DNA of 64,000 nucleotides, taken from the NCBI RefSeq assembly GCF_000428825.1, contig NZ_AUAR01000008.1, positions 1 to 64,000 on the forward strand. Direction: 5' to 3'. The stretch comes from Desulfomicrobium escambiense DSM 10707. GTDB lineage: Bacteria; Desulfobacterota; Desulfovibrionia; Desulfovibrionales; Desulfomicrobiaceae. A program made the position numbers and the translations under genes. Positions 25,236 to 38,965 of this stretch are shown in pieces. The notes below the pieces were generated by a model. It was not told where the DNA came from, made no database searches, and saw nothing but the letters and a program-made list of their open reading frames with translations. Within the stretch, counting starts at the first letter, position 1. Every line of letters begins with the position of its first letter.

Positions 25236-27737
25236 TCAGGATCTCCCGTTCTTTCCCGCCGGAGAAGCCCGAGGGATTTCGATATGAAAGCAGGCGCCCT
25301 GCTCCGGCGCGGACCGGACATGGATGCTGCCGCCATGGGTCTGGGTCACGATGAAGTACGAAACCGACAACCCGAGCCCGGTGCCCTGGCCCGGAGGCTT
25401 GGTCGTGAAGAACGGCTCGAAAATCCTGCGAACCGTCTCCGGCGGAATGCCGGGCCCGTTGTCCTCGACCTCGATCACGACATTCTCCCCCTGGCACCTT
25501 GTGCGCACGGTGATGGCCGGTTCGGCCACGGACCCGCCGGCCAGGGCCTGCGCGGCGTTGCGCAGCAGATTGAGGATGACCTGCTCTATCTCGGTTTCAG
25601 AGCACCGGATGCCCGGCATCCGTTCCTCGAAGTCACGGACAATCTGGATGCGCCTGAAATCGAAACTCTTACGCAGATCGTAGTCGCTACCGGCCAGAAC
25701 GATGGCCCGGTCGATGATGTCGTTCACGCAGCAGAACTTGTGTCCTGAATCGCTGCGCCGGCTGAAATCCAGCATATGCCGGATAATGTCGGCGGCCCGT
25801 TTCGCGGCTTCGCGAATATCCCGGACATACCCCAGAATGTTGCGCTCGCGCATGTAACGATCCAACAGCCGCAAATCGAGTCCCATACCCTCAGCCACGG
25901 CGACGTTCCGCGGAAAGTCCGGCAGGGTCCGCTGTTCCAGCAACTGGGCCGACTGCATGATGATGCCTAGGGGATTGTTGATCTCATGGGCGATGCCTGC
26001 GGCGATCCCGCCTATGGACACCATCTTCTCCGTCTGGATCATCATTTCCTGCATTTTCTTCAATTCGGTGACGTTTCGATAAACGGACATTACAACACGT
26101 TGCTCGCCGATCTGCAGGACATGCGACGACAACGCGCAAACGAGCGCATGCCCGTCCCGGGTCCGGATCATGAGTTCCTGGTTTGCCAGGTGGCCTTCAC
26201 GTCTGAGCATGCCATACAGGCGGTCCCACAACGCGGGATCGACATAGAAGTTGAGGCTGCCGGTGGTCCTGCCGATGACCTCGCCGCGGGTGTACCCCGT
26301 CATGGCCACGAAGGTGTCGTTGATGTCGGAGACGATCCCGGTCTCGATGTCGGCCAGCAGGATGGCGTCCGGGGAATTCCTGAAAAGATGGGCAAACTTC
26401 TTCTCGGACTGAAGCAGCAACTCTTCGGATTTCTTCCGTTCAGTGATGTCCATGCCCATGCCGACGAGATATGCTCGTCTGTCGATGGTGTGTCGCGCCA
26501 CGGTGAAGAGACAGGGAACCCTGCGCCCCGACTTCGTGAACAGGAGCGCCTCCGCCTCGGACCGTCCCTGGGCCATGGCCTGCCGAAAGCTGGCCAGGAT
26601 GATCGACGTATCCGGTTCCCTGCCCCCGAACCAGGCCGCGGCATCGCTTCCAAGAAGTTCCTCGGGCGAATACCCCGTCATGGTCTCGTAGTTCCTGTTC
26701 CAACGGACCATGCGCTCCTGGCTGTCGTAAATGTAGAGAAGGCCGGGCACGCTCTCCATGACGGCGTCGGTGAACATGCGCTCCCGCGCGGCTTCCTGCT
26801 CGGCCTCCTTGCGCCTGCCGATATCCCTGAGGATGCCTTCGAGGCCGAGCATGAAGCCGGATTCGTCACTATAGATGTTGCTGGTGGCCTCCACGACCAC
26901 TTCGCTGCCGTCCCTGCGCAGGAGGGTGGCCTCCAACTCCCGGACCACACCCTGTTCGGACAGGATCTCGACATACTTCTGAAACGCCTCCGGAGTCTTC
27001 CACAGTTTTTCCATCGGCGTCCCGAGCAGTTCCTCCACGGTCTCGTAGCCCAGGAGGCTCGCGCCCGACGGACTGAGCATAATCAGAGCTCCGCCTGCGT
27101 CGGTGCGGTAATAGGTGTCCTGGATGTTCTCGATGACCGACCTGTAGCGGGCCGCGCTCTCTCGCAAGGCCAGTTCCGCATCCGCACCCTCGCCCATGCA
27201 GAGGCACCGTGTCCGGTAGGCCTGGTGAAAGACATGCCCGGCGATCAGCGCCATGGAGTCGGCCACAGCGGTGAAGCGCGACCTGTCCATCCGCGGCACC
27301 TGCTCCAGGGCGGCGGCGACGGCCTCGGGGTCGGCCCCGATCCTCCCGGCGAGGGCGATGGCCTGCTCCCCGTTCGTGTCCTCGTCGCGGACCTGGCCGA
27401 TGACCCAGTTCGCGACATGGCGCTCGCCGACGATGATGGGCATGGCCGCATACAGGAGGTCGGTCAGCGGGCAGACGTACACGGCAAGGCCGTCCGCAGC
27501 GGAAGTCCGAAGCGCGGTGGCCGGAAAGACGTGGCCCGCCTCGACGGCGTTTCTGCCGTGGACGAGCGTCGTGAACGGCTCGCTCAAATTGCCGGGACTG
27601 GTCAAAGGCGTGCCGTCGGGAGCCGAGATGACGGAGGCCACATTCGAGGCCAGGGCAAAGGCGTCCTGCACGCGCTGAATTTCCTCCGCCTGGAAAAGGT
27701 CAAAGAGCGAGATTCTCTGAGTGAAGCAAGACGTCAT
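25236..27737 (-). CDS. PocR/PAS sensor histidine kinase
   Basis: 833 residues from the ATG at 27737, which has GAGGAATT before it; the longer frame upstream lacks a ribosome site. The N-terminus is a PocR ligand-binding domain ([40 protein letters not shown]). Three PAS domains follow (about 190-570), then HisKA with the phospho-accepting His near residue 584 ([12 protein letters not shown]) and a HATPase domain ([21 protein letters not shown]). There are no membrane segments, so it is cytoplasmic. PocR domains typically bind small hydrocarbon-type ligands. No response regulator is adjacent, so its partner is unknown. Confidence 0.9.
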   Translation of the reverse strand: MTSCFTQRISLFDLFQAEEIQRVQDAFALASNVASVISAPDGTPLTSPGNLSEPFTTLVHGRNAVEAGHVFPATALRTSAADGLAVYVCPLTDLLYAAMPIIVGERHVANWVIGQVRDEDTNGEQAIALAGRIGADPEAVAAALEQVPRMDRSRFTAVADSMALIAGHVFHQAYRTRCLCMGEGADAELALRESAARYRSVIENIQDTYYRTDAGGALIMLSPSGASLLGYETVEELLGTPMEKLWKTPEAFQKYVEILSEQGVVRELEATLLRRDGSEVVVEATSNIYSDESGFMLGLEGILRDIGRRKEAEQEAARERMFTDAVMESVPGLLYIYDSQERMVRWNRNYETMTGYSPEELLGSDAAAWFGGREPDTSIILASFRQAMAQGRSEAEALLFTKSGRRVPCLFTVARHTIDRRAYLVGMGMDITERKKSEELLLQSEKKFAHLFRNSPDAILLADIETGIVSDINDTFVAMTGYTRGEVIGRTTGSLNFYVDPALWDRLYGMLRREGHLANQELMIRTRDGHALVCALSSHVLQIGEQRVVMSVYRNVTELKKMQEMMIQTEKMVSIGGIAAGIAHEINNPLGIIMQSAQLLEQRTLPDFPRNVAVAEGMGLDLRLLDRYMRERNILGYVRDIREAAKRAADIIRHMLDFSRRSDSGHKFCCVNDIIDRAIVLAGSDYDLRKSFDFRRIQIVRDFEERMPGIRCSETEIEQVILNLLRNAAQALAGGSVAEPAITVRTRCQGENVVIEVEDNGPGIPPETVRRIFEPFFTTKPPGQGTGLGLSVSYFIVTQTHGGSIHVRSAPEQGACFHIEIPRASPAGKNGRS

Positions 27738-28491
27738 AATTCCTCGCCGGACAGATCGCTGTTCATGAGTGCATGAGCCGATATGACTCCCTAGCAAACT
27801 ATTCCGAAGTTCGTCGACCCTGCGGGACCTGAATACGAAAAACTGGCGGCGCAATATTCGACATGATGTCGACATGGCTGGCGAGCGGATGGACAGAATT
27901 CTGGAAATCATAGTCAGCCACGGCCTTCAGCAAACACCATGCCCGCAAACAAAAGAATGCATGCGAAAGCGTCATGCCGGGCAAATTACACGAAACATTC
28001 GGCTGCATGTCGCAACAGCTGTCGGAATGCTCCATCATCGTGCACGACAAATCGATGGGCTGTTTCGACACAGCGCGTATCAAATCGACACATAGCCATC
28101 TTTCGATCCAGCCGAAACACTCCTTCAATTGTCGAAATAATTCTATATAGTTGGGGCATTCGTTTCTTCAAGCGGACGTGATTCGAAAAATATCCGTACC
28201 ACATAGAATGTCAGACAATTAGCGATTAAAACCATATTTTCTCAAAAAATGGCACAAATCATGCTTACACGCCAAACCCACACCACACCGCACCACAATA
28301 CATCAATATAACAGAATAACGTATTTCATTTGTGGAAACATATATGGTACAGAAATAAAGGAGCGCGTTGCATCATATTCATTTTTTCAAAAGACAAAGA
28401 TGTAGTATACTTTATTCAGACTAAACACCCCAAAGGGATCAATCCAACCCATTGCAAAAAATAGCGTCGCTTCCATTCAACGGAGAGAAAC
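27738..28491. other. 754-base AT-rich intergenic region
   Basis: No believable gene on either strand. Base composition falls sharply in 28140-28480. The kinase promoter should lie at the left (minus) and the chemoreceptor promoter at the right (plus), where TATACT at 28406-28411 is a possible -10 with only a poor -35. I see no tRNA or riboswitch pattern. Such a long, AT-rich gap may hold a transferred remnant or an undetected small RNA. Confidence 0.45.
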
Positions 28492-30663
28492 ATGAAGTTC
28501 GTGTCTGTTCGCACTAAAATAGCCGGTATTGCCGGCATCTGCCTGTTCGTTTCCTCGGCGGTCCTGGTCGGGTACAGCGTGTATTCGGCGCGCGCCAACC
28601 AGGAGTTGGTCAACACCCGCGTTTCCAGGCTGATCGAGAGCCGTTCGCTGGACGGACTGAAAAACCTGGCCGGAAACTACGCAGGCAAGATCAAGGCGGA
28701 ATTCGACGTGGCCCTGGACGCGGCGCGCACCATGGCCGACACATTCATGCTCTCCAAGGACAAGGACAGTGCTGGCCTGGTCCTCGGCCGGGACCAGATC
28801 AACGGCATTCTCCTCAAAGTCCTGAAAAACAACCCCAACTTCAACGGCTCCTATTCCTGCTGGGAACCCGACGCCCTTGATGGACGGGATGCCGAGTTCG
28901 CAACGGGCCGGGACGGCAACAATAAGGTCACGGGCCGCTTCACCCCGTACTGGAACCGCGACGAGAACGGAAACATCGCGGTCCAGCCCCTGGTCGAATA
29001 CGACACCATGGACCGCCACCCCAACGGCGTGCTCAAGGGCGGCTGGTACATCGGCCCGCGCGAGAACCACACCGAAAGTGTGCTCGACCCCTTCCCCTAC
29101 ATCGTGCAGGGCAAACAGGTCTGGCTGACCACGCTCTCGGTACCGATTCTGGTCGACGGCGCGTTCCTCGGCGTGGCGGGCACAGACTACAATCTCAATT
29201 TCGTTCAGGAAATGGCAAAGAATGTCGACAAGGAACTGTTCGACGGCCAGGGAGCGGTGACCATCGTCAGCTATCAGGGCCTCGTCGTCGCCGACAGCGA
29301 GAAGCCGGAACTCATCGGCTCCTCCATGCAGAACATCATCGCCGAGGGGTGGGAAAAGGATCTCTCCGAGATCCAGGCCGGGAAAAGCGCCGCGACCATC
29401 GACCAATCCAAGGGACAGTTCGTGGTCTTCGCCCCGATCCCCCTGGGACGCACCGGCAAACCGTGGTCGGTCATGATCCGCGTCGATTTGGCGACCGTTA
29501 TGGCCGACGCCATCGACTTGGACACGGAACTGAGCGCCGCGGGACGGAAAAGCGTCGCCATGCTGGTGGGCACCGGGGCCGGGACCACGGTTCTGGCCAT
29601 CGCGCTGCTCTGGTATGCGGCAGGAGGCATCGTCCGCCCCATCCGCAGCACGGTCGAGGTCCTCAAGGATATCGCCGAGGGCGAGGGCGACCTGACTAGG
29701 CGCCTGGAGATCAAGGCCAACGACGAAGTCGGCGAAATGGCCAGCTGGTTCAACCAGTTCATGGAAAAACTGCGCGAACTGATCGGCCAGATCGTGGACG
29801 ACGCCGGTTCGCTCAATACCGCCTCCGCGTCCCTGTCCGACATCGCCAGGCAGATGAAGGAAGGGGCCGAATCCATGGCCGAACGGTCCCGTACCGTGGC
29901 CACCGGCGCCGAGGAGATGGACGGGACCATGGTCGGGGTCGCTGCGGCCTGCGAGCAGGCGGCTATCAGCGTCAACATGGTGGCCACTGCGACCGACGGC
30001 ATGAACCTGACCGTCCGGGAGATCGCCAAGAAAACCGAAGAGTCGCGGACCATCTCCGAGTCGGCGGTGCTCAAGGCCGGCGAGGTCTCGGGCAAGCTGG
30101 GCAACTTGGGACAGAGCGCCCTGGAGATCAGCAAGGTCACGGACGTCATTTCGGCCATCTCCTCCCAGATCAACCTGCTGGCCCTGAATGCCACCATCGA
30201 GGCGGCCCGGGCCGGCGACGCTGGACGGGGCTTCGCCGTGGTCGCGTCCGAAGTGAAGGAACTGGCCAAGCAGACGGCCGACGCAACGCAACTGGTCCAG
30301 AGCCAGATCAGCAAGATTCAGGTCTCCACCGAGGAGACGGTGTCCGAAGTGGCCCAGATTCTGGATATATTCAAGAACGTCAGTGAAAACGTCGCCTCCA
30401 TCGCACAGGACGTCGAAGGACAGGCCTCCACCACGCAGGAGATCGCCGACAACATCACCCAGACGTCGGCCGGCATCCAGGAGGTCAATCTGAGCGTCAG
30501 CCAGGGGTCAGGGGTCGTGCGTTCAATAACTACCGAAATCAACAACGTGAACGAGTCCGTGCAGGAGGCGTCCGTTTCCATCGGCCGGGTCAACGACAGC
30601 GCCGGAGAGCTGTCCGGCCTGTCCGGCAAGCTGCAGGAGCTCGTAGGACGCTTCAAGATCTGA
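28492..30663 (+). CDS. Methyl-accepting chemotaxis protein with large Cache domain
   Basis: 723 residues. Transmembrane helix 8-30; a long dCache_1 sensor (about 35-340) with [16 protein letters not shown] and [19 protein letters not shown], a pattern seen in amino-acid or carboxylate-binding chemoreceptors; second helix near 360-380; HAMP ([20 protein letters not shown]) and signalling domain ([20 protein letters not shown]). It senses a periplasmic ligand. GGAGAGAAAC precedes the ATG. It lies 154 bases before a hybrid histidine kinase, which may be a separate unit. Confidence 0.93.
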   Translation: MKFVSVRTKIAGIAGICLFVSSAVLVGYSVYSARANQELVNTRVSRLIESRSLDGLKNLAGNYAGKIKAEFDVALDAARTMADTFMLSKDKDSAGLVLGRDQINGILLKVLKNNPNFNGSYSCWEPDALDGRDAEFATGRDGNNKVTGRFTPYWNRDENGNIAVQPLVEYDTMDRHPNGVLKGGWYIGPRENHTESVLDPFPYIVQGKQVWLTTLSVPILVDGAFLGVAGTDYNLNFVQEMAKNVDKELFDGQGAVTIVSYQGLVVADSEKPELIGSSMQNIIAEGWEKDLSEIQAGKSAATIDQSKGQFVVFAPIPLGRTGKPWSVMIRVDLATVMADAIDLDTELSAAGRKSVAMLVGTGAGTTVLAIALLWYAAGGIVRPIRSTVEVLKDIAEGEGDLTRRLEIKANDEVGEMASWFNQFMEKLRELIGQIVDDAGSLNTASASLSDIARQMKEGAESMAERSRTVATGAEEMDGTMVGVAAACEQAAISVNMVATATDGMNLTVREIAKKTEESRTISESAVLKAGEVSGKLGNLGQSALEISKVTDVISAISSQINLLALNATIEAARAGDAGRGFAVVASEVKELAKQTADATQLVQSQISKIQVSTEETVSEVAQILDIFKNVSENVASIAQDVEGQASTTQEIADNITQTSAGIQEVNLSVSQGSGVVRSITTEINNVNESVQEASVSIGRVNDSAGELSGLSGKLQELVGRFKI

Positions 30664-30817
30664 GAATGAGCCATCGCGTCGCGGACACTGCCGGCCGCCG
30701 GAGGTGTCCGCGACGCACGTTCAAGAAATACGGAAACAGCCTGATTAACGCTTCCGCTCTGGTCGCGGAATAATTATTGTATTCGCCATCCCGATCCAGA
30801 AGGAAGCGCATGCCCTC

Positions 30818-34265
<3,448 letters not shown>

Positions 34266-34279
<14 letters not shown>

Positions 34280-35183
34280 AAAACCGCGCATCCTGATCGT
34301 CGACGATGAAGTCTTCAACCTGCAGTTCCTGACCGAACTGCTCATCACCGACCATCATGTCAGCACGGCCAAGGACGGGCCGAAAGCCCTGCAGCTCGCG
34401 CAGTCCCTCCTGCCTGACCTCGTCATCCTGGACGTGGTCATGCCGGGGATGGACGGCTACGAGGTCATTCAGGCCCTGAAAGCCAACCGCAAGACCCGCC
34501 ACATTCCGGTGATCTTTCTGACCGGCCTGGACAACGCCCGGGACGAGGAAAAAGGGCTCTCCCTGGGTGCGCTGGATTACATCAGCAAGCCCTTCCACCC
34601 CGCCATCGTCAAGGCGCGGGTCAACAACATCCTGGAACTGGTCCAGCACCGCAAGCTCCTGGAAAAGATCGCCCTCATCGACGGGCTGACGGGCGTGCCC
34701 AACCGCAGAGCCTACGACGAACGCCTGCAGCACGAATGGCACCGGGCCTGCCGAAGCGGCGAGCCTTTTTCCCTGGCCTTCGTGGACATCGATTACTTCA
34801 AGCAGTTCAACGACACCTACGGCCACGCCGCCGGCGATCTTGCCCTCAAAAAAGTCGCCCAGACCCTGAACTCCGTGCTGAAGCGCACATCCGACTTTGT
34901 CGCCCGCTACGGCGGCGAGGAATTCGCCTTCATTCTGCCGAGCATCTCCTTCCAGAACGCCCAAGCCTTCGCGACCCAAGCCTGTCTGGAAGTGCACGGC
35001 ATGGGTTTGGAGCACAAGGCATCCTCCGCTGCGGACGTCATCACCATCAGCATCGGCGGCGCCACCACCCTGCCCGCCCGCAACCAGCACCTCGGAGCGT
35101 TCACCAAACACGTCGACACGATGCTCTATCAGGCGAAGGAAGCGCGTAACCGGGCCGTGTGGAGCTTTTTCCAGGAAAGCTGA
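34266..35183 (+). CDS. Response regulator diguanylate cyclase (REC-GGDEF)
   Basis: 305 residues. The REC domain has the phospho-accepting Asp near residue 55 (VILDVVMPGMDG), and the cyclase carries GGEEF near 217, the active form, preceded by an inhibitory-site RTSD (RxxD). It makes cyclic-di-GMP when phosphorylated and is likely to be feedback-inhibited by product. The start (ATG 34266, or 34269) lies inside the end of the hybrid kinase gene, which marks the two as cognate partners by translational coupling. Confidence 0.93.
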
Positions 35184-35243
35184 CGGCGTGCGCGTTCAGC
35201 GACAGCCCAGGCGGCCGAGCCTCCGTCGCCCCTTCGCAATTGT

Positions 35244-35627
35244 TTACATGGTCATCCTGGCAGCCGCTACCTTGGCCACGTTCTCGATGTTCTCCTCGTT
35301 GGCCGGGCTTTCGCCTTTCTGAAATCCTACCTCCATGAGATTCAGATGGACGAAATCACTGAACCCCGCCTCTTCGAGCGTCTTCTTGGCGCAGTTCAAC
35401 GGGCAACCATCGATGACCAGAACACTGGCAGCAGCCTCGGTGGACGTGATGATGCCGCTGACGCGCCCGCCGATCCCGGCCAAGCAGAACATGCGGCCCA
35501 CACCATCCCTGGTAAGCTTGCGCGCGGCCTGGTCAGCCAAGGCGCCCACGTCGGCCCCACCCGAACAGGCGAAAATGAGTTTCGGGGCTCCTCCGCACGC
35601 ACAGGAACAGGAATGCTTTTCGGACAT
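35244..35627 (-). CDS. DGC-domain putative zinc-binding protein
   Basis: 127 residues. It begins with a cysteine-rich stretch (SCSCACGG), then FACSGGADVG and the family signature DGCPLNCAKKTL near residue 72, which defines the DGC (PF08859) small proteins. Multiple conserved cysteines suggest metal or metalloid binding in the cytoplasm. AGGAGAGTCGTT precedes the ATG. It is the last gene of a unit with a mini-thioredoxin, a YraQ-type permease and an ArsR regulator, so a role in arsenic or metal handling is likely but not shown. Confidence 0.82.
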   Translation of the reverse strand: MSEKHSCSCACGGAPKLIFACSGGADVGALADQAARKLTRDGVGRMFCLAGIGGRVSGIITSTEAAASVLVIDGCPLNCAKKTLEEAGFSDFVHLNLMEVGFQKGESPANEENIENVAKVAAARMTM

Positions 35628-35637
35628 AACGACTCTC

Positions 35638-35871
35638 CTATTTCACCAGAATTTTTTTCAGTTCATCCACGGTCGGCACCTTGCCGACCAATTTGACGTC
35701 TCCATCCACCACCAGGCCCGGAGTCATCATCACTCCGAACGCCATGATTTGATTCACGTCCGAAACCTTTTCGATCTCATACGCCAACCCCAGAGCGTCG
35801 GCAGCCGTCTTTACGGCTTCCGTCAACTTGACGCACTTGGGACACCCCGTGCCCAGAATCTGAATCTTCAT
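35638..35871 (-). CDS. Mini-thioredoxin (redox-active disulfide protein)
   Basis: 77 residues with the CxxC site in LGTGCPKCVKL (residues 10-13) and the cis-Pro segment MMTPGLVVDG. This is the small thioredoxin/glutaredoxin-like family often linked to ArsR and YraQ/DUF318 permeases. AGGAGGATGT precedes the ATG at 35871. It lies between the permease (29 bases) and the DGC gene (10 bases). A paralogue with the same layout is at 38086-38322. It probably reduces thiols of a partner protein. Confidence 0.88.
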   Translation of the reverse strand: MKIQILGTGCPKCVKLTEAVKTAADALGLAYEIEKVSDVNQIMAFGVMMTPGLVVDGDVKLVGKVPTVDELKKILVK

Positions 35872-35900
35872 ACATCCTCCTGATTTCAGAAATTGGGGCA

Positions 35901-37202
35901 TCAACCCCAGATCGATCCGTAAAAAAGACCCGAGAACGTGGCCATGACGATGACCAGACTGACAAAAACCACGGTCTTCTTCACGCCCATAATGCTGTTG
36001 ATGACCAGCATGTTCGGCAGGCTGAGCGCTGGCCCGGCCAGAAGCAGGGCCAGGGCCGGGCCCTTGCCCATGCCCGCGCCGATGAGTCCCTGCAGGATGG
36101 GCACCTCGGTCAGGGTGGCGAAGTACATGAACGCTCCGGCGAAGGAGGCGAAGAAGTTGGCCATGAATGAATTGCCGCCCACGGCCTTGGCCACCCACTC
36201 CGAGGGAATGAGGCCTTCATACCCGACGCGGCCCAGAAGCGCGCCGGCAATGAGCACGCCGAAAAGAAGGAGCGGCAGAATCTGCTTTGCAAATCCCCAG
36301 GATGCCGAAAACCAGTCTCCGGCCTCGCCTTCGTGCGTGCTTGTAAATGCGGACAAACCAATAACTCCGGCCGTGAACGCGATCAGCGGATGATCCGGAA
36401 AAAAGAAAGCCAGAAGCACCACAGGCACAGCTGCGACGGCTACTTTCCACGCTTTGATCTCAAACCATGCCACGAGAATGAGTCCCAATGATACAGCAAA
36501 GAGAGATGTCAGGATCCATTTTGCACCGAAAATGGCGGCCCAAAGCCCGGTTTCTTCCTGAGGCCGAGCCCAATTGGCGAAAACAAGAATGGCGACCATG
36601 GAGGCGAAATAGAGCGCATTCTGCCACAGGGGACGCTTAACTTCCTCCTCGATTTGAGCCATTTGGAGAACTTGCCGCTGAGCTTCTTCCTTATGAAAAA
36701 AGACATGCATGAGCACGCCGATGATCACGCTGAACGATATGGCCCCCACTGCTCTTGCGATACCCATTTCAGTGCCGAGCACCCGTGCGGTCATGACAAT
36801 GGCCAGCACGTTGATGGCCGGGCCGGAGTAGAGGAACGCACAGGCCGGTCCAAGCCCCGCGCCCATGCGGTAGATGCCAGCGAAAAGGGGCAGCACCGTG
36901 CAGGAGCATACGGCCAGGATGGTGCCGGAGACAGCGGCCACGCCGTAGGCCAGAACCTTGTTGGCCTTGGCCCCCAGGTACTTCATGACCGAGCCCTGGC
37001 TGACGAAGACCGATATGGCGCCTGCTATGAAGAAGGCGGGGATCAGACAAAGGAGCACGTGCTCCTGAGCGTACCATTTGACGAGGTGAAACGCTTCGAG
37101 GATGGCGTTGTCAAAGCGCTGCGTGCCGACGGGCAGATAAAAACAGGCCAGGAACACGGCCACGATGATTGCCAGCGGCTTCCACTCTTCTCTCCAGTTC
37201 AT
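35901..37202 (-). CDS. YraQ/DUF318-type permease (ArsP-like)
   Basis: 433 residues with about ten hydrophobic segments in two related halves. The first half has SGTILAVCSCTVLPLFAG and GPAINVLAIV, and the second repeats the pattern TEVPILQGLIGAG and LLAGPALSLPNMLV. The CSC motif is typical of the YraQ/DUF318 family, which includes the organoarsenical exporter ArsP and putative metal exporters. It lies 9 bases after an ArsR-family gene and before a mini-thioredoxin. The substrate is probably a thiol-reactive metalloid. Confidence 0.88.
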   Translation of the reverse strand: MNWREEWKPLAIIVAVFLACFYLPVGTQRFDNAILEAFHLVKWYAQEHVLLCLIPAFFIAGAISVFVSQGSVMKYLGAKANKVLAYGVAAVSGTILAVCSCTVLPLFAGIYRMGAGLGPACAFLYSGPAINVLAIVMTARVLGTEMGIARAVGAISFSVIIGVLMHVFFHKEEAQRQVLQMAQIEEEVKRPLWQNALYFASMVAILVFANWARPQEETGLWAAIFGAKWILTSLFAVSLGLILVAWFEIKAWKVAVAAVPVVLLAFFFPDHPLIAFTAGVIGLSAFTSTHEGEAGDWFSASWGFAKQILPLLLFGVLIAGALLGRVGYEGLIPSEWVAKAVGGNSFMANFFASFAGAFMYFATLTEVPILQGLIGAGMGKGPALALLLAGPALSLPNMLVINSIMGVKKTVVFVSLVIVMATFSGLFYGSIWG

Positions 37203-37211
37203 GACAAACCC

Positions 37212-37556
37212 CTACTTGAGTTGCGGCCGGTCAGAGAGGCCGGTCATTGAAAGATGGTCCAGGGCCCGCGCGGACAGCACGGCCTCCACGCAATGGATGA
37301 AACTCAGGACGCACGGGACCTTGAGGCTGTAGTAGACCTGCTTGCCCCGCTTCTCGTCCTGCACGATGCCTGCCTGCTTGAGCACGGTCAGGTGCTTGGA
37401 AACCGTCGAAAAATCCGCGTCGACGGCATCGGCGAACTCGCAAACGCACTTCTCGCCGGATTCCAACTGCTCGACCATCCACAAGCGGGTCGGGTGAGCC
37501 AAAGCCTTGAGCACGGCAGCCTTGGCTTCATAGAATCTCTTGTCTTCAGATTTCAT
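37212..37556 (-). CDS. ArsR-family repressor of the permease unit
   Basis: 114 residues from the ATG at 37556, which has AAGGAGCGTTT before it. A winged helix (ALAHPTRLWMVEQL; DFSTVSKHLTVLKQAGIVQD) carries the metalloid-sensing pair Cys37/Cys39 in EKCVCEF at the start of the recognition helix. It should release DNA on binding As(III) or Sb(III). It is divergent from a second ArsR gene at 37725, with 168 bases between, and precedes the permease by 9 bases. Confidence 0.9.
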   Translation of the reverse strand: MKSEDKRFYEAKAAVLKALAHPTRLWMVEQLESGEKCVCEFADAVDADFSTVSKHLTVLKQAGIVQDEKRGKQVYYSLKVPCVLSFIHCVEAVLSARALDHLSMTGLSDRPQLK

Positions 37557-37687
37557 AAACGCTCCTTCATTTGCACGAATGACCAAATATGCAAACAGCA
37601 GATCTCCGTCAAGTGGGTCACGAGAATTCCGGAGTTGAAGGGATTGTCGTCCGACAAAATCTGGGAAAAGAATTGACGCGGATAATA

Positions 37688-37705
37688 CTTGGCAATATTG
37701 CCAAG
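37688..37705. promoter_or_regulatory. 18-bp perfect palindrome, ArsR operator candidate
   Basis: CTTGGCAATATTGCCAAG is a perfect palindrome 19 bases before the ArsR start at 37725. TTGACG at 37673-37678 can serve as a -35 with a -10-like TATTGC inside the palindrome at 17-bp spacing, so a bound repressor would block polymerase. It differs from the operator before the third ArsR gene. Confidence 0.6.
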
Positions 37706-37724
37706 CATAAAACCGAGGAAGCCC

Positions 37725-38039
37725 ATGCTCATGCACCTTCGACCGACCAGGGAAGAATTCGAGGCCCGCGCCAAAGTCATGAAGGCCCTGGCCCACCCGA
37801 CCCGCCTCATGATGATCGAGGAATTGTCGAGGGGCGAGCGTTGCGTCTGCGACCTGCGCGACCTGGCGGGTTGCGACCTGTCCACGGTCTCCAAGCACCT
37901 CGCGCTGCTGAAGGACGCGGGCATCGTCGAGGACGAGAAGCGGGGCAAGCAGGTCTACTACCGGCTGCGCGTGCCGTGCGTGCTGAATTTCTTCCACTGC
38001 CTGGATTCGGTGCTCACGGCGCGGGACCGGCTGGGCTGA
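37725..38039 (+). CDS. ArsR-family repressor of the mini-thioredoxin unit
   Basis: 104 residues from the ATG at 37725 with GAGGAAGCCC upstream; an in-frame ATG at 37731 is possible. Winged helix MKALAHPTRLMMIEEL and DLSTVSKHLALLKDAG, with Cys40, Cys42 (ERCVCDL) and an extra Cys50. It is closely related to the divergent ArsR at 37212-37556 (shared EDEKRGKQVYY segment), so one arose by duplication. The palindrome at 37688 is its probable operator. Confidence 0.9.
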   Translation: MLMHLRPTREEFEARAKVMKALAHPTRLMMIEELSRGERCVCDLRDLAGCDLSTVSKHLALLKDAGIVEDEKRGKQVYYRLRVPCVLNFFHCLDSVLTARDRLG

Positions 38040-38085
38040 TTCTTGGCCGTCTCGCCAAGTCAACTTCAACCTGTATGGAGCTATC

Positions 38086-38322
38086 ATGAAAAAAATTCAC
38101 GTCATGGGTCCTGGCTGCCCCAAGTGCACGGAAACCTTCAAGATCGTCGAGGCGGCCATCGCCGAATCAGGGGTGGAGGCCAGCCTGGAAAAGGTGACCG
38201 ACTTCACCGAGATCGCCAAGTTCGGCGTGTTCACCACCCCGGCCGTGGCCGTTGACGGCACGGTCAAGATCATGGGCAAGGTGCCCAAGAAGGCCGATGT
38301 GGTGGCCTGGCTGACCGCATAA
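38086..38322 (+). CDS. Mini-thioredoxin, second copy
   Basis: 78 residues with the CxxC site in MGPGCPKCTET and VFTTPAVAVDG. It is a paralogue of the protein at 35638-35871. GGAGCTATC precedes the ATG, and it follows the ArsR gene by 46 bases in the same direction, so the pair forms an ArsR-controlled unit. Its reductase partner is unknown; the periplasmic thioredoxin and CcdA genes are 260 bases downstream. Confidence 0.88.
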   Translation: MKKIHVMGPGCPKCTETFKIVEAAIAESGVEASLEKVTDFTEIAKFGVFTTPAVAVDGTVKIMGKVPKKADVVAWLTA

Positions 38323-38383
38323 TGTGCTTTGGGTTCAACGCATCGAACGCCTGGGCCTAACTTTGCGATCGCCGCAAAAAGTC

Positions 38384-38460
38384 GTCATCCCCCTGAAGAA
38401 GGGGATTCATGTCCTTTTAACTCCTTGGAAGGCATGGATTCCCGCCTTCGCGGGAATGAC
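38384..38460. repeat. Inverted pair of REP-like 28-bp elements
   Basis: A 28-base unit beginning GTCATCCCCCTGAAGAAG (38384-38411) is followed in inverted orientation by a better copy ending CCCGCCTTCGCGGGAATGAC (38433-38460); the two agree at 21 of 28 positions. Each folds into a small hairpin. The second copy matches 57933-57960 exactly over 28 bases. This is the extragenic palindrome (GTCATTCCCGCGAAGG-type) widespread in proteobacteria. Confidence 0.75.
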
Positions 38461-38578
38461 GCACGGGTCCACTCGCGACTTTTCGCAGTTGCCCTTCCTT
38501 CAAGCAAATTGCGTTGAATCGAAGCAAACCACTACGTTTTCAAACCGATAACTTAGCAACCCTTTCTCCGAGGTTTCC

Positions 38579-38965
38579 ATGAACGGCTTTCGCCTCCTCC
38601 TCGCCCTCCTCTTCCTCGCTTCCGCCAGCCAGGCGCTTGCCGCCCCGTTCCCGCTCATCTCCGGCGATCCCCAGGAAGTGCCCATCAAGGGCATGGTCAC
38701 CATGGTGGACATCGGTGCAAAAGCCTGCATCCCGTGCAAGATGATGATCCCGGTCATCGAATCCCTGTCAGAGGAGTACGAGGGCCGGGCCGGCATCGTT
38801 TTCATCGATGTCTGGAAAAACCCGAAGGAGGCCGAAAAGTTCGGCATCCGCGCCATCCCCACCCAAATATTTTATGACAAGGACGGCAAGGAGGCCATGC
38901 GCCACGAAGGCTACTTTTCCAAAGAGGAAATCATCAAGGTTCTCACAAAACTCGGGGTAAAATGA
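38579..38965 (+). CDS. Periplasmic thioredoxin-fold protein
   Basis: 128 residues. A signal peptide (MNGFRLLLALLFLASASQALA) is followed by a thioredoxin fold with CxxC in KACIPCKMM near residue 60 and the cis-Pro segment RAIPTQIFYD. It is exported and acts as a disulfide reductase or oxidase outside the membrane. Its stop codon overlaps the start of the CcdA-like gene (ATGA), so it is probably reduced by that protein. Confidence 0.9.
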   Translation: MNGFRLLLALLFLASASQALAAPFPLISGDPQEVPIKGMVTMVDIGAKACIPCKMMIPVIESLSEEYEGRAGIVFIDVWKNPKEAEKFGIRAIPTQIFYDKDGKEAMRHEGYFSKEEIIKVLTKLGVK

